A stretch of DNA of 64,000 nucleotides from Kribbella solani (GCF_014205295.1 NZ_JACHNF010000001.1:6448001-6512000); one strand, 5' to 3'. Positions 1 through 8,552 are shown, counted from the first letter of the stretch. The notes: a model not told the origin generated them from the letters alone. Translations and numbers: made by a program.

Positions 1-689
1 AGATCGCCGAGACGACGTACGACCCGGACCGGCTGGCCGGCATGCTCGAGGAGCGGATCAACTACGAGGTCATCACCAACAAGCTGACCAAGGCGATCTC
101 GCCGCCACCGGAGGCCGAAGAGCGTCCGGCCGCGGTGTGGGTGCTCGAAGGCGGGCAGCCGCGGCGCGCGGACGGCGGTGTGTCGTTGCGTGGCGACGAG
201 GACGCCTGGACCGGCGAGCTGATGGCGATCGTCGACCAGCCCGACCGGACCGACAGCGACGTCGCCGAGGCGGTCGTGGTCGAGGACGAGAGCGAGTCGC
301 GGAACGGTGCCAGCGGCAAGCTTCAGCCGCTGGCCCCGCAGCCGAAGGCCGAGCCGGTGGTGAAGAAGCCGCAGCCGCCGTCACCGTTCGCGGGACCGAC
401 GGACGCCCAGCCGCCGGCGCTGCTGAGCGGTGTGAAGGTCGAACCGGTGCTACCGGACCCGGCGCCGGCCGGGAAGGCTGAGCCGGAGCCGGAGGAAGAG
501 CAGCCGGAGCCGACCGATCTGGAGAAGCGGCGGATGCGCGCGTGGAACATGCTGGCCGACTGGCCGGAAGGTCACGAGCGCACGGCGAAGAACCTGGCCA
601 CGGCGATCAACTGCAGCGAGCCGATGGCGAGCCGTTTCATCGAGCAGTACGAGGCTGAGCACGGCCTGGTCTTCACCTCGCCGAACTGA
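1..689 (+). CDS. C-terminal part of an unrecognised protein (5' end outside window)
   Basis: The reading frame is open from base 3 to the TGA at 687-689, and codons before the first ATG (42) read as protein (IAETTYDPDRLAG), so this is the end of a longer gene. The visible part has an acidic, Pro/Glu-rich and probably disordered middle (about residues 75-160 counted from that ATG). It ends in a compact helical block of about 50 residues (RMRAWNMLADWPEG to FIEQYEAEHGLVF) that could be a winged-helix or helix-turn-helix module, because it holds an SEPMASRFIEQY recognition-helix-like segment. I do not recognise the family. A DNA-binding role is only an inference from the last block. Confidence 0.6.
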   Translation, partial: IAETTYDPDRLAGMLEERINYEVITNKLTKAISPPPEAEERPAAVWVLEGGQPRRADGGVSLRGDEDAWTGELMAIVDQPDRTDSDVAEAVVVEDESESRNGASGKLQPLAPQPKAEPVVKKPQPPSPFAGPTDAQPPALLSGVKVEPVLPDPAPAGKAEPEPEEEQPEPTDLEKRRMRAWNMLADWPEGHERTAKNLATAINCSEPMASRFIEQYEAEHGLVFTSPN

Positions 690-721
690 GTTTCAAGAGC
701 TATGTGAACTGCCGGTGCGCC

Positions 722-1924
722 TCAGAGGTTGAGGTTCACCGGCAGTTCCGCGAGACCGCTGACCAGGACGCGCCGCCATTCGAGCTCTTCGGCCGGTTTC
801 GCGAGCCGCATCCGCGGGAAGCGCCGGACCAGCGCCAGCAGTGCCTCCTGCAACTCGATCCGCGCCAGTTGCGCGCCGAGACAGAAGTGCGGTCCGAAGC
901 CGAAGGACAGGTGCTTGTTGTCCGCCCGGTCCAGGCGCAGTTCGTCCGGCGCTTCGTACGCCCGGGGGTCGCGGTTGGCCGAGTTGAGGGCTGCCATCAC
1001 GCCTTCGCCGGCCTTGATGCGTACGCCGTGCAGCTCGAGGTCCTCGAGCGCGACCCGCAACTGCCCGACCTCGCTGAACCGGTTGAAGCGCAGCAGTTCC
1101 TCGATCGCCGACGGGACCAGCGACGGGTCCGCGACCAGCCGATCCCAGTTCTCCGGCCAGCGCAGCAGGGTCGCGACACAGCTGGAGATCTGGTTCGCCG
1201 AGGTCTCGTGACCGGCGACCAGCAGGTTCACGCCGAACGCGATCAGCTCCTCCTGGCTGAGCCGATCGCCCTGCTCGCGGGCGCGGACGAGCTCGTCGAG
1301 CAGATCCTCGGCCGGCTGATCGGTGTTCGCCAGCTTCTTGCCGACCAGGTCCTCGATGTACGCGGTCAGGCTGGTCATCGCGTCCTCGACCAGGTCCTTC
1401 TCCGCCATCTTCATGCTGTACCCGAGCTCGGTCCACTCGCGGAACTGTTCCCGGTCCGCGTACGGTACGCCGAGCAGCTGGCAGATGACCTGGATCGGCA
1501 GCGGCAATGCGACCAGCTGACGGAGGTCGGCGCCATCGCCGGCGCGGGCCACGTCCTCGGCGAGTCGCGCCGACAGCTCGGCGACCCACGGCCGGGTACG
1601 TTCGATCTTCCGGTGCGCGAACGTTGGGGCCACCAACCGTCGGAGCCGGGTGTGCTCGGGCGGGTCGGTGGTGGTCAGGCTGTTCGGCATCGGCTTGGCC
1701 AGCGCGACCCGGGGCGCGCCCTGCTTGACCACGGCGGCGCGCGAGAAGCGCGGATCGGCGAGTACGAGTTTGACGTCCTCGTACCGCGTCACCAGCCAGA
1801 CGTCGGCGCCGGCCAGCGTGCGGACCCGCGCCACCGGGCGGTCCTCGCGCAGCTCGGCGAACGTCGGCGACGGATCGAACCGGAACGCGTCCTCGAACGG
1901 AATCTGCAACACCGGATCAGCCAT
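722..1924 (-). CDS. cytochrome P450
   Basis: A 400-residue soluble bacterial (class I type) P450 monooxygenase. The I-helix oxygen-activation motif AGHETS is at about residues 237-242, the ExxR motif (EELLR) at 275-279, and the heme-binding loop FGFGPHFCLG at 341-350, with Cys348 as the iron ligand. The length is normal for the family and there is no membrane anchor. No ferredoxin or ferredoxin reductase gene lies nearby, so the electron donor must be encoded elsewhere. It lies downstream of, and on the same strand as, the TetR gene (134 nt gap), so regulation by that repressor or by the iron-box-like site just before its start is possible. The substrate cannot be inferred. Confidence 0.95.
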   Translation of the reverse strand: MADPVLQIPFEDAFRFDPSPTFAELREDRPVARVRTLAGADVWLVTRYEDVKLVLADPRFSRAAVVKQGAPRVALAKPMPNSLTTTDPPEHTRLRRLVAPTFAHRKIERTRPWVAELSARLAEDVARAGDGADLRQLVALPLPIQVICQLLGVPYADREQFREWTELGYSMKMAEKDLVEDAMTSLTAYIEDLVGKKLANTDQPAEDLLDELVRAREQGDRLSQEELIAFGVNLLVAGHETSANQISSCVATLLRWPENWDRLVADPSLVPSAIEELLRFNRFSEVGQLRVALEDLELHGVRIKAGEGVMAALNSANRDPRAYEAPDELRLDRADNKHLSFGFGPHFCLGAQLARIELQEALLALVRRFPRMRLAKPAEELEWRRVLVSGLAELPVNLNL

Positions 1925-1935
1925 ACCCCGACCCT

Positions 1936-1961
1936 AGGCAACTTAGGTAACCCTTGCCTCC
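1936..1961. promoter_or_regulatory. possible IdeR/DmdR-like iron box upstream of the P450 gene
   Basis: The stretch 1943-1961 matches the DtxR/IdeR/DmdR 19-bp consensus at 13 of 19 positions by hand count (read on the minus strand). It also forms a dyad, AGGCAA (1936-1941) facing TTGCCT (1954-1959), and lies 12-37 nt before the P450 start codon. The match is suggestive only; the dyad could equally be another repressor's operator. Confidence 0.3.
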
Positions 1962-2058
1962 GAGAACGGCGCGTCGGCAGGCGCGCGGCGGATCGCGTCC
2001 ACGCCGGGGGCGTGTCTCGCCGACCGTGGCTGCACGCGGCCGAGCGGCCCGGCTCCGA

Positions 2059-2664
2059 CTACAACTGGGCGTTCGGGCTGCCTACCCCGCGGAGCAGGGT
2101 GTCGACGACCTGGGTCGCCAGTGTGTCGGTGTCATCCGGGTCATCCGGGTCATCAGCGTCGGCGGCGCGGTTTTCGCAGACTTCGTGCAGCAGCGCGTAG
2201 TACACCCGGCGGACCCAGATCAGGTCGACGTCCGGGCGCAGTACGCCGCTGTCCTTCAGGCGCGCGAACAGCCGGTCGCAGGCGGCCACCACGTCCGCGA
2301 GGATCTGGTCGCTTTCGTTGCCGGTGGCAAGGGCCGTGTTCATCGAGAAGCCCCAGGAGAGCTTGACCTCGAGCGCGTTCGCGGTCGCCTGGTAGAGCGC
2401 GACCAGCGGCGGCGCGCTGTCGAACCGGGCCTCGTCGACGGCGGTCGCGAGCTGCCGGGACGCCCAGGTCTTCATCGCCACGATCAGCGCCTCGCGGGTC
2501 GCGAACCGCCGGTGCACGGTGGTCCGGGCGACACCAGCCGCGGACGCGATCTCCTCCATCGAGGCGGACGGGTTGCGGTTCAGTACCCGCTCGGCCGCCT
2601 CGAGGATCGTCCGCACGGTCCGCTCGGCGTCCGCACGCAGCGGGCGCGCGGCTGTATCGGTCAC
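2059..2664 (-). CDS. TetR/AcrR family transcriptional regulator
   Basis: A 201-residue one-component repressor. The N-terminal helix-turn-helix is clear (about residues 18-60, with MEEIASAAGVARTTVHRRFATREALIVAM). The C-terminal ligand domain is divergent, so the inducer is unknown. The start codon is GTG with only a weak ribosome-binding site. Near the C-terminus an Asp/Pro run (DDPDDPDDTD) is encoded by short tcatccggg repeats near 2136-2155, a possible length-variable spot. It is transcribed divergently from the short-chain dehydrogenase gene, and a 13-bp-arm palindrome lies between them, so it probably represses itself and that gene and perhaps the downstream P450. Confidence 0.93.
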   Translation of the reverse strand: MTDTAARPLRADAERTVRTILEAAERVLNRNPSASMEEIASAAGVARTTVHRRFATREALIVAMKTWASRQLATAVDEARFDSAPPLVALYQATANALEVKLSWGFSMNTALATGNESDQILADVVAACDRLFARLKDSGVLRPDVDLIWVRRVYYALLHEVCENRAADADDPDDPDDTDTLATQVVDTLLRGVGSPNAQL

Positions 2665-2699
2665 ACCGGAAAGACTACCCGCTCGTCACTTCTCTCGCG

Positions 2700-2727
2700 C
2701 TACTTGCAACATCAATGTTGCAAGTAG
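2700..2727. promoter_or_regulatory. palindromic operator between tetR and SDR gene
   Basis: A perfect inverted repeat with 13-bp arms (CTACTTGCAACAT / ATGTTGCAAGTAG) separated by CA. It lies 35 nt before the TetR start and 48 nt before the dehydrogenase start, the usual place for a TetR-family operator governing both divergent promoters. It is AT-richer than its surroundings. Confidence 0.75.
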
Positions 2728-2775
2728 TAGCTTCTAGGCATCAGCAAAGATGCAATTAGCCGAAAAGAGGGTCCG

Positions 2776-3558
2776 ATGGATCTCCAGTTGAAGGACAAGA
2801 CCGCGCTCGTCACCGGAGCCAGCCGGGGGATCGGCCTGGCGGTCGTGGAGCAGCTCGCGGCGGAGGGCGCGCGGGTCGTCGCGGTGGCCCGGACCAGTAC
2901 GCCGGAGCTGCGCGCCACCGGGGCGTACGTCATCTCCGCGGACCTGGTCGCGGCCGACGGCCCGGAGCAGGTGGTCGCCGCCGCGCTCGCGGAGGTCGGC
3001 GAGCTCGATCTGCTGGTGAACAACGTCGGCGGTGGTGACGGCGAGGCGGCCGGCGGGTTCCTGCAGACCGACGACGAGACCTGGCGCCAGCTGTTCGAGG
3101 TGAACTGCTTCGCCACCGTACGCACCACGCGCGCGGCGCTGCCGAGCCTGCTCCGGCAGGGCGGCGCGATCGTGAACGTGTCGTCGAACGCGGCCCGGAC
3201 GCCGTCGAGCGGCCCGATGCCGTACACGACTGCCAAGGCCGCGCTGACCGCCTTCGGGAAGGCGATGGCCGAGGAATTCGGTCCGCAGGGCGTGCGGATC
3301 AACACCGTGTCACCGGGTCCGGTGCGGACCGGGTTGCTGACGGACCCGGAGCGGTACGGCGGACAGCTGGCGCGGGCGCTCGGCGTACCGCACGAAGCTC
3401 TGCTGGCGGGTCTGCCGCAGCAGGCGGGCATGCTCACCGGCCGCCTGATCGAGCCTGCCGAGGTGGCCGCGCTGATCGTCCAGCTGTGCTCGCCGCTGAC
3501 CGCGAGCATCATCGGCGCCGACTACCTGATCGACGCCGGTGCCGTGAAGACTGCCTGA
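2776..3558 (+). CDS. short-chain dehydrogenase/reductase (SDR) family oxidoreductase
   Basis: A 260-residue classical SDR. The Rossmann dinucleotide motif TGASRGIG is at residues 14-21, the NNVGG motif (family NNAG) follows near residue 77, and the catalytic Ser plus Tyr-x-x-x-Lys are seen in VSSNAARTPSSGPMPYTTAKAA. A typical PGPVRT segment after the active site supports NAD(P)-dependent oxidation or reduction of an alcohol or ketone. The exact substrate is not deducible. AAAAGAGGG precedes the ATG. The gene faces the TetR repressor across a strong palindrome and is probably its main target, so it may belong to a small detoxification or catabolic regulon together with the P450. Confidence 0.93.
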   Translation: MDLQLKDKTALVTGASRGIGLAVVEQLAAEGARVVAVARTSTPELRATGAYVISADLVAADGPEQVVAAALAEVGELDLLVNNVGGGDGEAAGGFLQTDDETWRQLFEVNCFATVRTTRAALPSLLRQGGAIVNVSSNAARTPSSGPMPYTTAKAALTAFGKAMAEEFGPQGVRINTVSPGPVRTGLLTDPERYGGQLARALGVPHEALLAGLPQQAGMLTGRLIEPAEVAALIVQLCSPLTASIIGADYLIDAGAVKTA

Positions 3559-3562
3559 CGAA

Positions 3563-3589
3563 CCGCCGTACCTGCTGGGGGTACGGCGG
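3563..3589. terminator. hairpin terminator between convergent genes
   Basis: CCGCCGTACC and GGTACGGCGG form a perfect 10-bp stem with a 7-nt loop in the 45 nt between the convergent SDR and epimerase genes. No U-run follows on either strand, so it would act as a bidirectional GC-rich hairpin. Confidence 0.65.
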
Positions 3590-3603
3590 CTCGCGCGGGC
3601 CGG

Positions 3604-4833
3604 CTACTTGGTGCCGAAGCTGTAGATGGTGGTCGACTTGTACGTCTCGCCCGGACGCAGGACCGTGGACGGGAAGTTCGGGTGGTTGGGCGAGTCCGGG
3701 AAGTGCTGGGTCTCGAACGCGAAGGCATCGCTCTGCCGGTACGCCTTGTTGCCGATGCCCGCGAACGTGCCGTCCAGGAAGTTGCCGCTGTAGAACTGCA
3801 CGCCGGGCTGATCGGTACGCACCTCGATCGTGCGCCCGTGCTCCGGCTCCCAGAACCGCCCGGCCCGGCGCAGCCCGTCACGGTCCGGCTGTCCGGCGAT
3901 GACGAAGTTGTGGTCGTACCCGCGCCCGAAGACGAGCTGCTGGTGGTCGCCGCGGAGCCGGGCGCCGATGGCGGTCGGCTTGCCGAAGTCGAACGGCGTA
4001 CCGGCGACCGGGGCGATCTCGCCGGTCGGGATCAGGTTCGCGTCGACCGGCGTGTACTTGGTCGCGTTCAGCTCCGCGACGTGGTCGTAGATGGTGCCGT
4101 TGCCCTCGCCGAGCAGGTTGAAGTACACGTGGTTGGTCAGGTTCACGATCGTCGGCTTGCCGGCCACTCCTCCGTGGTAGTCGATCCGCAGGTTGTCACG
4201 GGTGTCCAGGGTGTACGTGACGGTGCTGGTGAGTTCGCCGGGGAACCCCATTTCGCCGTCCGGGCTGACGTACGTGAACGCGACGCCGATCGCCTTGCCG
4301 GTGTTGACGGTCTTCGCCTTCCAGACCAACTTGTCGAAACCGATCGTCCCGCCGTGCAAGGCGTTCTCGCCGTTGTTGACCGGGATCTGGTACGTGGTCC
4401 CGTCCAGGGTGAACCGGCCCTTGGCGATCCGGTTGCCGTACCGGCCGATGGTGGCGCCGAAGTACGGGCTGAGCTTCGCGTAGTCCGGCAGGTTGTCGAA
4501 GCCGAGGCTGATGTTCTCGGTGTGGCCGCGGCGGTCCGGCGTCTCGATCCGCTGCAGGGTCGCGCCCCAGGTCAGCATCGAGACCGTCACCCGGCCGTTG
4601 GTGAACGTGTACACGTCCACCGCCTGGCCGTCCGGGGTGGTACCGAACGGGTCCTTGCGGATCTCGAGCTTGCCGTGGTGTTCGCCCATGCCGGTCAACC
4701 TAGCTGTCGGGTCAGTGGCCGAATCGGCCTCGATGGCTTCCGCTGTACTGCTGAGAGCGCCCGCGGCGGCGGCACCGAGGCCCAGTGCGCCGGCGGTCCG
4801 GAGGACCTGGCGGCGGGGCAGGTGGTCGGGCAT
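3604..4833 (-). CDS. aldose 1-epimerase (galactose mutarotase), Tat-exported
   Basis: A 409-residue exported mutarotase that interconverts alpha and beta anomers of aldoses. The N-terminus has a twin-arginine signal (LPRRQVLRTAGALGLG followed by an Ala-rich stretch to about residue 33). The mature domain shows the family's NHVYFNLLG stretch with the catalytic His and the late catalytic Glu segment AFETQHFPDSPN. I chose the ATG at 4833 over an upstream in-frame start at 4920 because it gives a clean Tat signal and has GAGGGG about 10 nt before it. The gene is monocistronic and divergent from the isochorismatase gene. Export suggests it acts on sugars outside the membrane. Confidence 0.93.
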   Translation of the reverse strand: MPDHLPRRQVLRTAGALGLGAAAAGALSSTAEAIEADSATDPTARLTGMGEHHGKLEIRKDPFGTTPDGQAVDVYTFTNGRVTVSMLTWGATLQRIETPDRRGHTENISLGFDNLPDYAKLSPYFGATIGRYGNRIAKGRFTLDGTTYQIPVNNGENALHGGTIGFDKLVWKAKTVNTGKAIGVAFTYVSPDGEMGFPGELTSTVTYTLDTRDNLRIDYHGGVAGKPTIVNLTNHVYFNLLGEGNGTIYDHVAELNATKYTPVDANLIPTGEIAPVAGTPFDFGKPTAIGARLRGDHQQLVFGRGYDHNFVIAGQPDRDGLRRAGRFWEPEHGRTIEVRTDQPGVQFYSGNFLDGTFAGIGNKAYRQSDAFAFETQHFPDSPNHPNFPSTVLRPGETYKSTTIYSFGTK

Positions 4834-4923
4834 CGCAATCCCCTCAATCGTTGTAGAAGCTGGACGAAGGCACGATAAGCGCGCCAGACCGGTGTTTGGA
4901 ACAGTTCGGACCTGTGTCAATTT

Positions 4924-5001
4924 GAGAGGTGAACCCCCGGGGTTGCCCCTTCACCACCTGCAGGCGGGTGGTGAAGGGGCGAGCTGAGGGGTTCACCTCT
5001 C
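4924..5001. repeat. nested double inverted repeat in divergent intergenic region
   Basis: Two perfect 14-bp inverted repeats are nested: the outer arms are 4924-4937 (GAGAGGTGAACCCC) and 4988-5001, and the inner arms are 4945-4958 and 4967-4980 (GCCCCTTCACCACC and its complement) with an 8-nt loop. Both arms contain a GGTGAA/TTCACC core. The element lies between two divergent start codons, so it is not an ordinary terminator; operator, attenuator or mobile palindromic element are all possible. Confidence 0.8.
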
Positions 5002-5092
5002 GAATGGGGTTGGAGCGGTGGTGACCGGATCGGTCCGGTACGGGCCGGGATCGGGCCTGTTGGCGGGCCGGCGGCGGGGTGACGATGGGGGT

Positions 5093-5692
5093 ATGAGCCG
5101 AACCGCATTGATCGTGATCGACGTCCAGGAGTCCTTCCGGACCCGCCCGAACTGGCAGTTGGTGAACCACCCCGACATCGCCGAGCGGGTCGACCGGCTG
5201 GTCCAGGCCGCTCGCGTCAAGGACGACCTGGTGGTGTGGGTGCTGCACTCCGAGCCGGGCACCGGTGGCGCGTTCGATCCGGCGCTTGGCAACGTCCGGC
5301 TGCTCGACGGTCTCGAACCGTTGCCTACTGAACCGATCATCACCAAGACGTCGCACAACGCCTTCACCACAACGAATCTGCAGCAGTTGCTGACCCAGCA
5401 CGGCGTCGGCGAGATAGTTGTCTGCGGCATCCGTACCGAACAGTGCTGCGAGACGACCGCGCGGGTCGGTTCCGATCTCGGGTACGAGGTCGTGTTCGTG
5501 ACCGAGGCGACCGCGACGATGGCGCTGGCGCACTGGTCGATCCGCGAGCAGGCGAGTGTCGAGGAGATCCTGGCGGACCCACGGACGCTGACGGCCGAGC
5601 AGGTCACCGAGCGGACCGAGTACGCGCTGGCCGGCCGGTTCGCCACCATCCGGACCCTCGACGAGCTCACCGGCGTACCCGTGTCATCCTGA
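5093..5692 (+). CDS. isochorismatase family cysteine hydrolase
   Basis: A 199-residue alpha/beta hydrolase of the isochorismatase/nicotinamidase superfamily. The likely Asp-Lys-Cys triad is visible: Asp in LIVIDVQES near residue 10, Lys in ITKTSHNAF near residue 85, and Cys in GIRTEQCCETTARV near residue 119. The length is normal. The ATG at 5093 was preferred to 5018 because the family's N-terminal beta strand begins immediately after it. No phenazine or siderophore genes are near, so it is better read as an amide or carbamate hydrolase of unknown substrate. The AraC-type regulator starts 4 nt downstream, so the two are co-transcribed. Confidence 0.9.
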   Translation: MSRTALIVIDVQESFRTRPNWQLVNHPDIAERVDRLVQAARVKDDLVVWVLHSEPGTGGAFDPALGNVRLLDGLEPLPTEPIITKTSHNAFTTTNLQQLLTQHGVGEIVVCGIRTEQCCETTARVGSDLGYEVVFVTEATATMALAHWSIREQASVEEILADPRTLTAEQVTERTEYALAGRFATIRTLDELTGVPVSS

Positions 5693-5696
5693 CCGG

Positions 5697-6620
5697 ATGC
5701 GTCCCGCTCGCGTGCTCTTCGTACTGGTGCCCAAGCTGCACCTGCTGGATCTGGCCGGGCCGGCGCAGGTGTTCTCGACCGCGAACGACCTCGGATACGG
5801 GTACGAGGTGAGCTACGTGGCCGAGTCCGACGAGGTGATGACCGCGCAGGGCGTGCCGCTGCGTACGCAGGTCGCCTGGCCGGAGCTGGAGCCCGGCGAT
5901 CTGGTCCTGGTACCCGGCTGGCGGTCGCCGCGACTGTCGCCGGAGCCGCCGATCGGCCCGGCCATCCGGCAGCGGTTGCGCGATCATCACGCGAGCGGTG
6001 GGACCGTGGCGAGCGTGTGCTCGGGCGCCGACGCGCTCGGCTGGGCCGGGCTGCTCGACGGGCGGCGGTTCACCACCCACCACGACCTGACCGACGAGCT
6101 GGCCGACCGGTACCCGCGGGCGACCATCGTCCGGGACGTCCTGTACGTCGAGGACGACCGCGTCATCACCTCGGCCGGGATCGCGAGCGGTATCGACCTC
6201 GCGCTGCACCTGGTCGCGATCGACCATGGCGCACTCGCGGCGGCGCGGGTCGCCCGCGAGATGGTCGTGTACGCGCGCCGGAACGGGGACGAACTCCAGG
6301 AGTCCGCGATGCTTCGGCACCGTGGGCACCTCAACGACCTGGCGCACCGCGTCCAGGACGTGATCGACACCCAGTACGCCGACCGCCTGCCGCTCGCCGA
6401 GCTGGCCGGCCGGATCGGCGTCAGCGAACGTACCCTGACCCGCATCTTCACGACCGCGACCGGCCTCACCCCACTCCGGTACCAGCAACTCCTCCGGCTC
6501 GAACGCGCCGAACACCTGATCGGCCACGGCGCCACGATCGAGTCGGCCGCCCGCACCGTCGGCTTCGAGGACGCCCGCATGCTCCGCCGCCTCCGCTCCA
6601 GAACGCCGGTTCAGACCTGA
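5697..6620 (+). CDS. GlxA family transcriptional regulator (DJ-1/PfpI + AraC)
   Basis: A 307-residue regulator. The N-terminal amidotransferase-like DJ-1/PfpI domain (about residues 5-180) keeps a nucleophile-elbow Cys (VASVCSGADALG, near residue 104) but is normally a sensor in this family rather than an enzyme. The C-terminal AraC double helix-turn-helix (about 215-300) includes LPLAELAGRIGVSERTLTRIF and the second-helix segment TIESAARTVGFEDARMLRR. It follows the isochorismatase gene with a 4-nt gap and probably senses that enzyme's substrate or product and controls the pair. The effector is unknown. Confidence 0.92.
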   Translation: MRPARVLFVLVPKLHLLDLAGPAQVFSTANDLGYGYEVSYVAESDEVMTAQGVPLRTQVAWPELEPGDLVLVPGWRSPRLSPEPPIGPAIRQRLRDHHASGGTVASVCSGADALGWAGLLDGRRFTTHHDLTDELADRYPRATIVRDVLYVEDDRVITSAGIASGIDLALHLVAIDHGALAAARVAREMVVYARRNGDELQESAMLRHRGHLNDLAHRVQDVIDTQYADRLPLAELAGRIGVSERTLTRIFTTATGLTPLRYQQLLRLERAEHLIGHGATIESAARTVGFEDARMLRRLRSRTPVQT

Positions 6621-6725
6621 CCGCAGTGAGGTCTGGACAGCCGGCCGCCGGGTGGGTGAGGGTGATCGAGATCGCGCCGCGCAGTGGGGTCAACGCGTGG
6701 GGGACAAGTCGTGGGGGAGAACTCG

Positions 6726-8552
6726 ATGAAGCTCCGGTACGTGCTGAGCAGTGTCCTGTTGGTCGTGCCAATGGCGGTGGTCGCGGTGGTAACACCCGCG
6801 GCGGCGGCCGGTCCGAGCGATGCGGCCGCGGAACCGTCGTCGTCGAAGGTGCCGTCGATGCTGCGGTCCGCGGCCGAGGCGGCCGCGACCAAGGGAAAGC
6901 AGGCGCGGGCGCTGACGACTGGGCAGGGCGGCCGGTTGGGCGTACAGGTGTACGCCGCCGCGCCGATCGACGCGCGGCAACAGGCCGGCCTGACGAACCT
7001 CGGCGTGACCGTGCTCAGCAACTCCGCCGACTTCAAGAGCGTGCCCGGTGCCGACCTTCCGAACACCGGCCTGGTTTCCGCGCAGGTCCCGTACGACAAG
7101 CTCGACGCGGTCGCCGCGCTCGACTGGGTGACTGCGCTCCGGCCGTCGCTGCGCCCGGCGGTCGACGCCGGACCGGTGACCGCGGAAGGTGTCCAGCTGC
7201 ACCAGGCCGACAAAGCCCAGGCGCGCGGTCTGACCGGCCGTGGTCAGACGATCGGCGTGATCTCCGGCGACGCCGATCACGTCGCCCAAGCGATCGCCGC
7301 CGGTGAGCTGCCGGCGGACACCCGGGTACTGCAGTCGGCGGCGTACGACAATGACGAAGGCACCGCGATGATGGAGATCATCCACGACCTCGCGCCGGAC
7401 GCGAAGCTTGCCTTCGCGAGCACGCTGAACTCGAACGCCGACTACTTCCAGGCCTTCCATGTGCTCGCGAACGCGGGCGTGACGATGATCGCCGAGGACA
7501 TCGCCCTCGACGACGAACCCGCCTTCCAGCAGGGCCTCGGCGCCGCAACGGCCGAGGCACTCGCGAAGCACGGCATCTGGGTCAGCTCGTCGGCCGGCAA
7601 CCTCGGCAACCGGCACGCGCCCCGCGTCCAGGCGATCGGTACGGGTGCCGGACCGGATGGGGTCACCGGCCCGTACACCGGGTGCCCGAAGAACCCCGAC
7701 AACGTGGTGAAGCTGCGCGGCAACGACACCTCGTACGACCTGAACCTGCTCCCGGGCGCCTCGGTCCTGCCGACGTTGCAGTGGAGTGAACCGCGCGCGA
7801 TCTACCCGACCGCCGGCCAAGGTGGTTTCACCGACCTGAACCTGTACCTGATGGACGCCACCGGTACGAAGTGCCTCGCGTCCAGCACCGCGGTCCAGGG
7901 GAACGGCGTCGGCGACACGATCGAGCAGTTCGAGTACGACAACACGACCGGCGCGCCGCAGGCGGTGAAACTCGTCGTCGATGTCGAGAGCACCAGTACG
8001 GCGCGCAAGGCTCCCGTACTGGATCTACGGTGGCGGGCACTGTCCGCCGGGGTGCAGACGATCGACCCGCCGGAGCGTGCCGGTTCGATGAACCCGGACT
8101 CGAACTACACCGTCTTCGCCACCAGCGCCGGTGCCGTGAACGCGAGCTTGTCCACCGACCCGGTGACTGCCCCGCTCGAGGCGTACAGCGCGGCCGGTCC
8201 GACCCAGCTGCTCACCACGACCCGCTGCCTAGCCGGCAAGCCCGGCCCGTGCCGCGGCATCCCGGGTCCGGGCGAGCGGAGCTTCCCGGCGCCGAACTGG
8301 CTGGCCGCCGACGGTGAATCGGTCAGCGGCGCCGGCGGCTTCGGCTCCGGCACCTGCCCGACCGAGACGCAGGGCGCCTGCCGCTTCTTCGGTACGTCGG
8401 CCTCCGCGCCGACCGCCGCGGGCGTGGCCGCGCTGACCCGGCAGGAGTTCGGCGGCCGGCTGGCCCCGGTCGCGCTGAACGCGCTGCTGGCCGGACGGGC
8501 CGTACACCGGAGCGGCCCCGGGGTGGGCGCGGGCGTACTCAGCGCCGATTGA
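6726..8552 (+). CDS. secreted S8/S53-like serine peptidase with putative Asp-Glu-Ser triad
   Basis: A 608-residue secreted protein with a Sec signal peptide (MKLRYVLSSVLLVVPMAVVAVV to AAAAG, about 30 residues). The start at 6726 was chosen for the GGGGGAGA site just before it. The catalytic region reads IGVISGDAD (Asp182), NDEGTAMMEIIHDLAP (Glu211), SSSAGN (oxyanion Asn as in S8) and FFGTSASAP (Ser558). The His of the subtilisin GHGTH motif is missing and Glu sits in its place, as in sedolisins. It may therefore be an acid-tolerant peptidase or an inactive derivative. Cys pairs in the middle suggest extracellular disulfides. Only 105 nt separate it from the preceding regulator, but a co-transcription signal is not evident. 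Confidence 0.85.
   Translation: MKLRYVLSSVLLVVPMAVVAVVTPAAAAGPSDAAAEPSSSKVPSMLRSAAEAAATKGKQARALTTGQGGRLGVQVYAAAPIDARQQAGLTNLGVTVLSNSADFKSVPGADLPNTGLVSAQVPYDKLDAVAALDWVTALRPSLRPAVDAGPVTAEGVQLHQADKAQARGLTGRGQTIGVISGDADHVAQAIAAGELPADTRVLQSAAYDNDEGTAMMEIIHDLAPDAKLAFASTLNSNADYFQAFHVLANAGVTMIAEDIALDDEPAFQQGLGAATAEALAKHGIWVSSSAGNLGNRHAPRVQAIGTGAGPDGVTGPYTGCPKNPDNVVKLRGNDTSYDLNLLPGASVLPTLQWSEPRAIYPTAGQGGFTDLNLYLMDATGTKCLASSTAVQGNGVGDTIEQFEYDNTTGAPQAVKLVVDVESTSTARKAPVLDLRWRALSAGVQTIDPPERAGSMNPDSNYTVFATSAGAVNASLSTDPVTAPLEAYSAAGPTQLLTTTRCLAGKPGPCRGIPGPGERSFPAPNWLAADGESVSGAGGFGSGTCPTETQGACRFFGTSASAPTAAGVAALTRQEFGGRLAPVALNALLAGRAVHRSGPGVGAGVLSAD

Noticed and set aside
5093..5692. Isochorismatase gene as part of a siderophore pathway with the iron-box-like site near the P450 gene
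   Set aside because: No other siderophore genes (isochorismate synthase, NRPS) are nearby, so the link is not supported.
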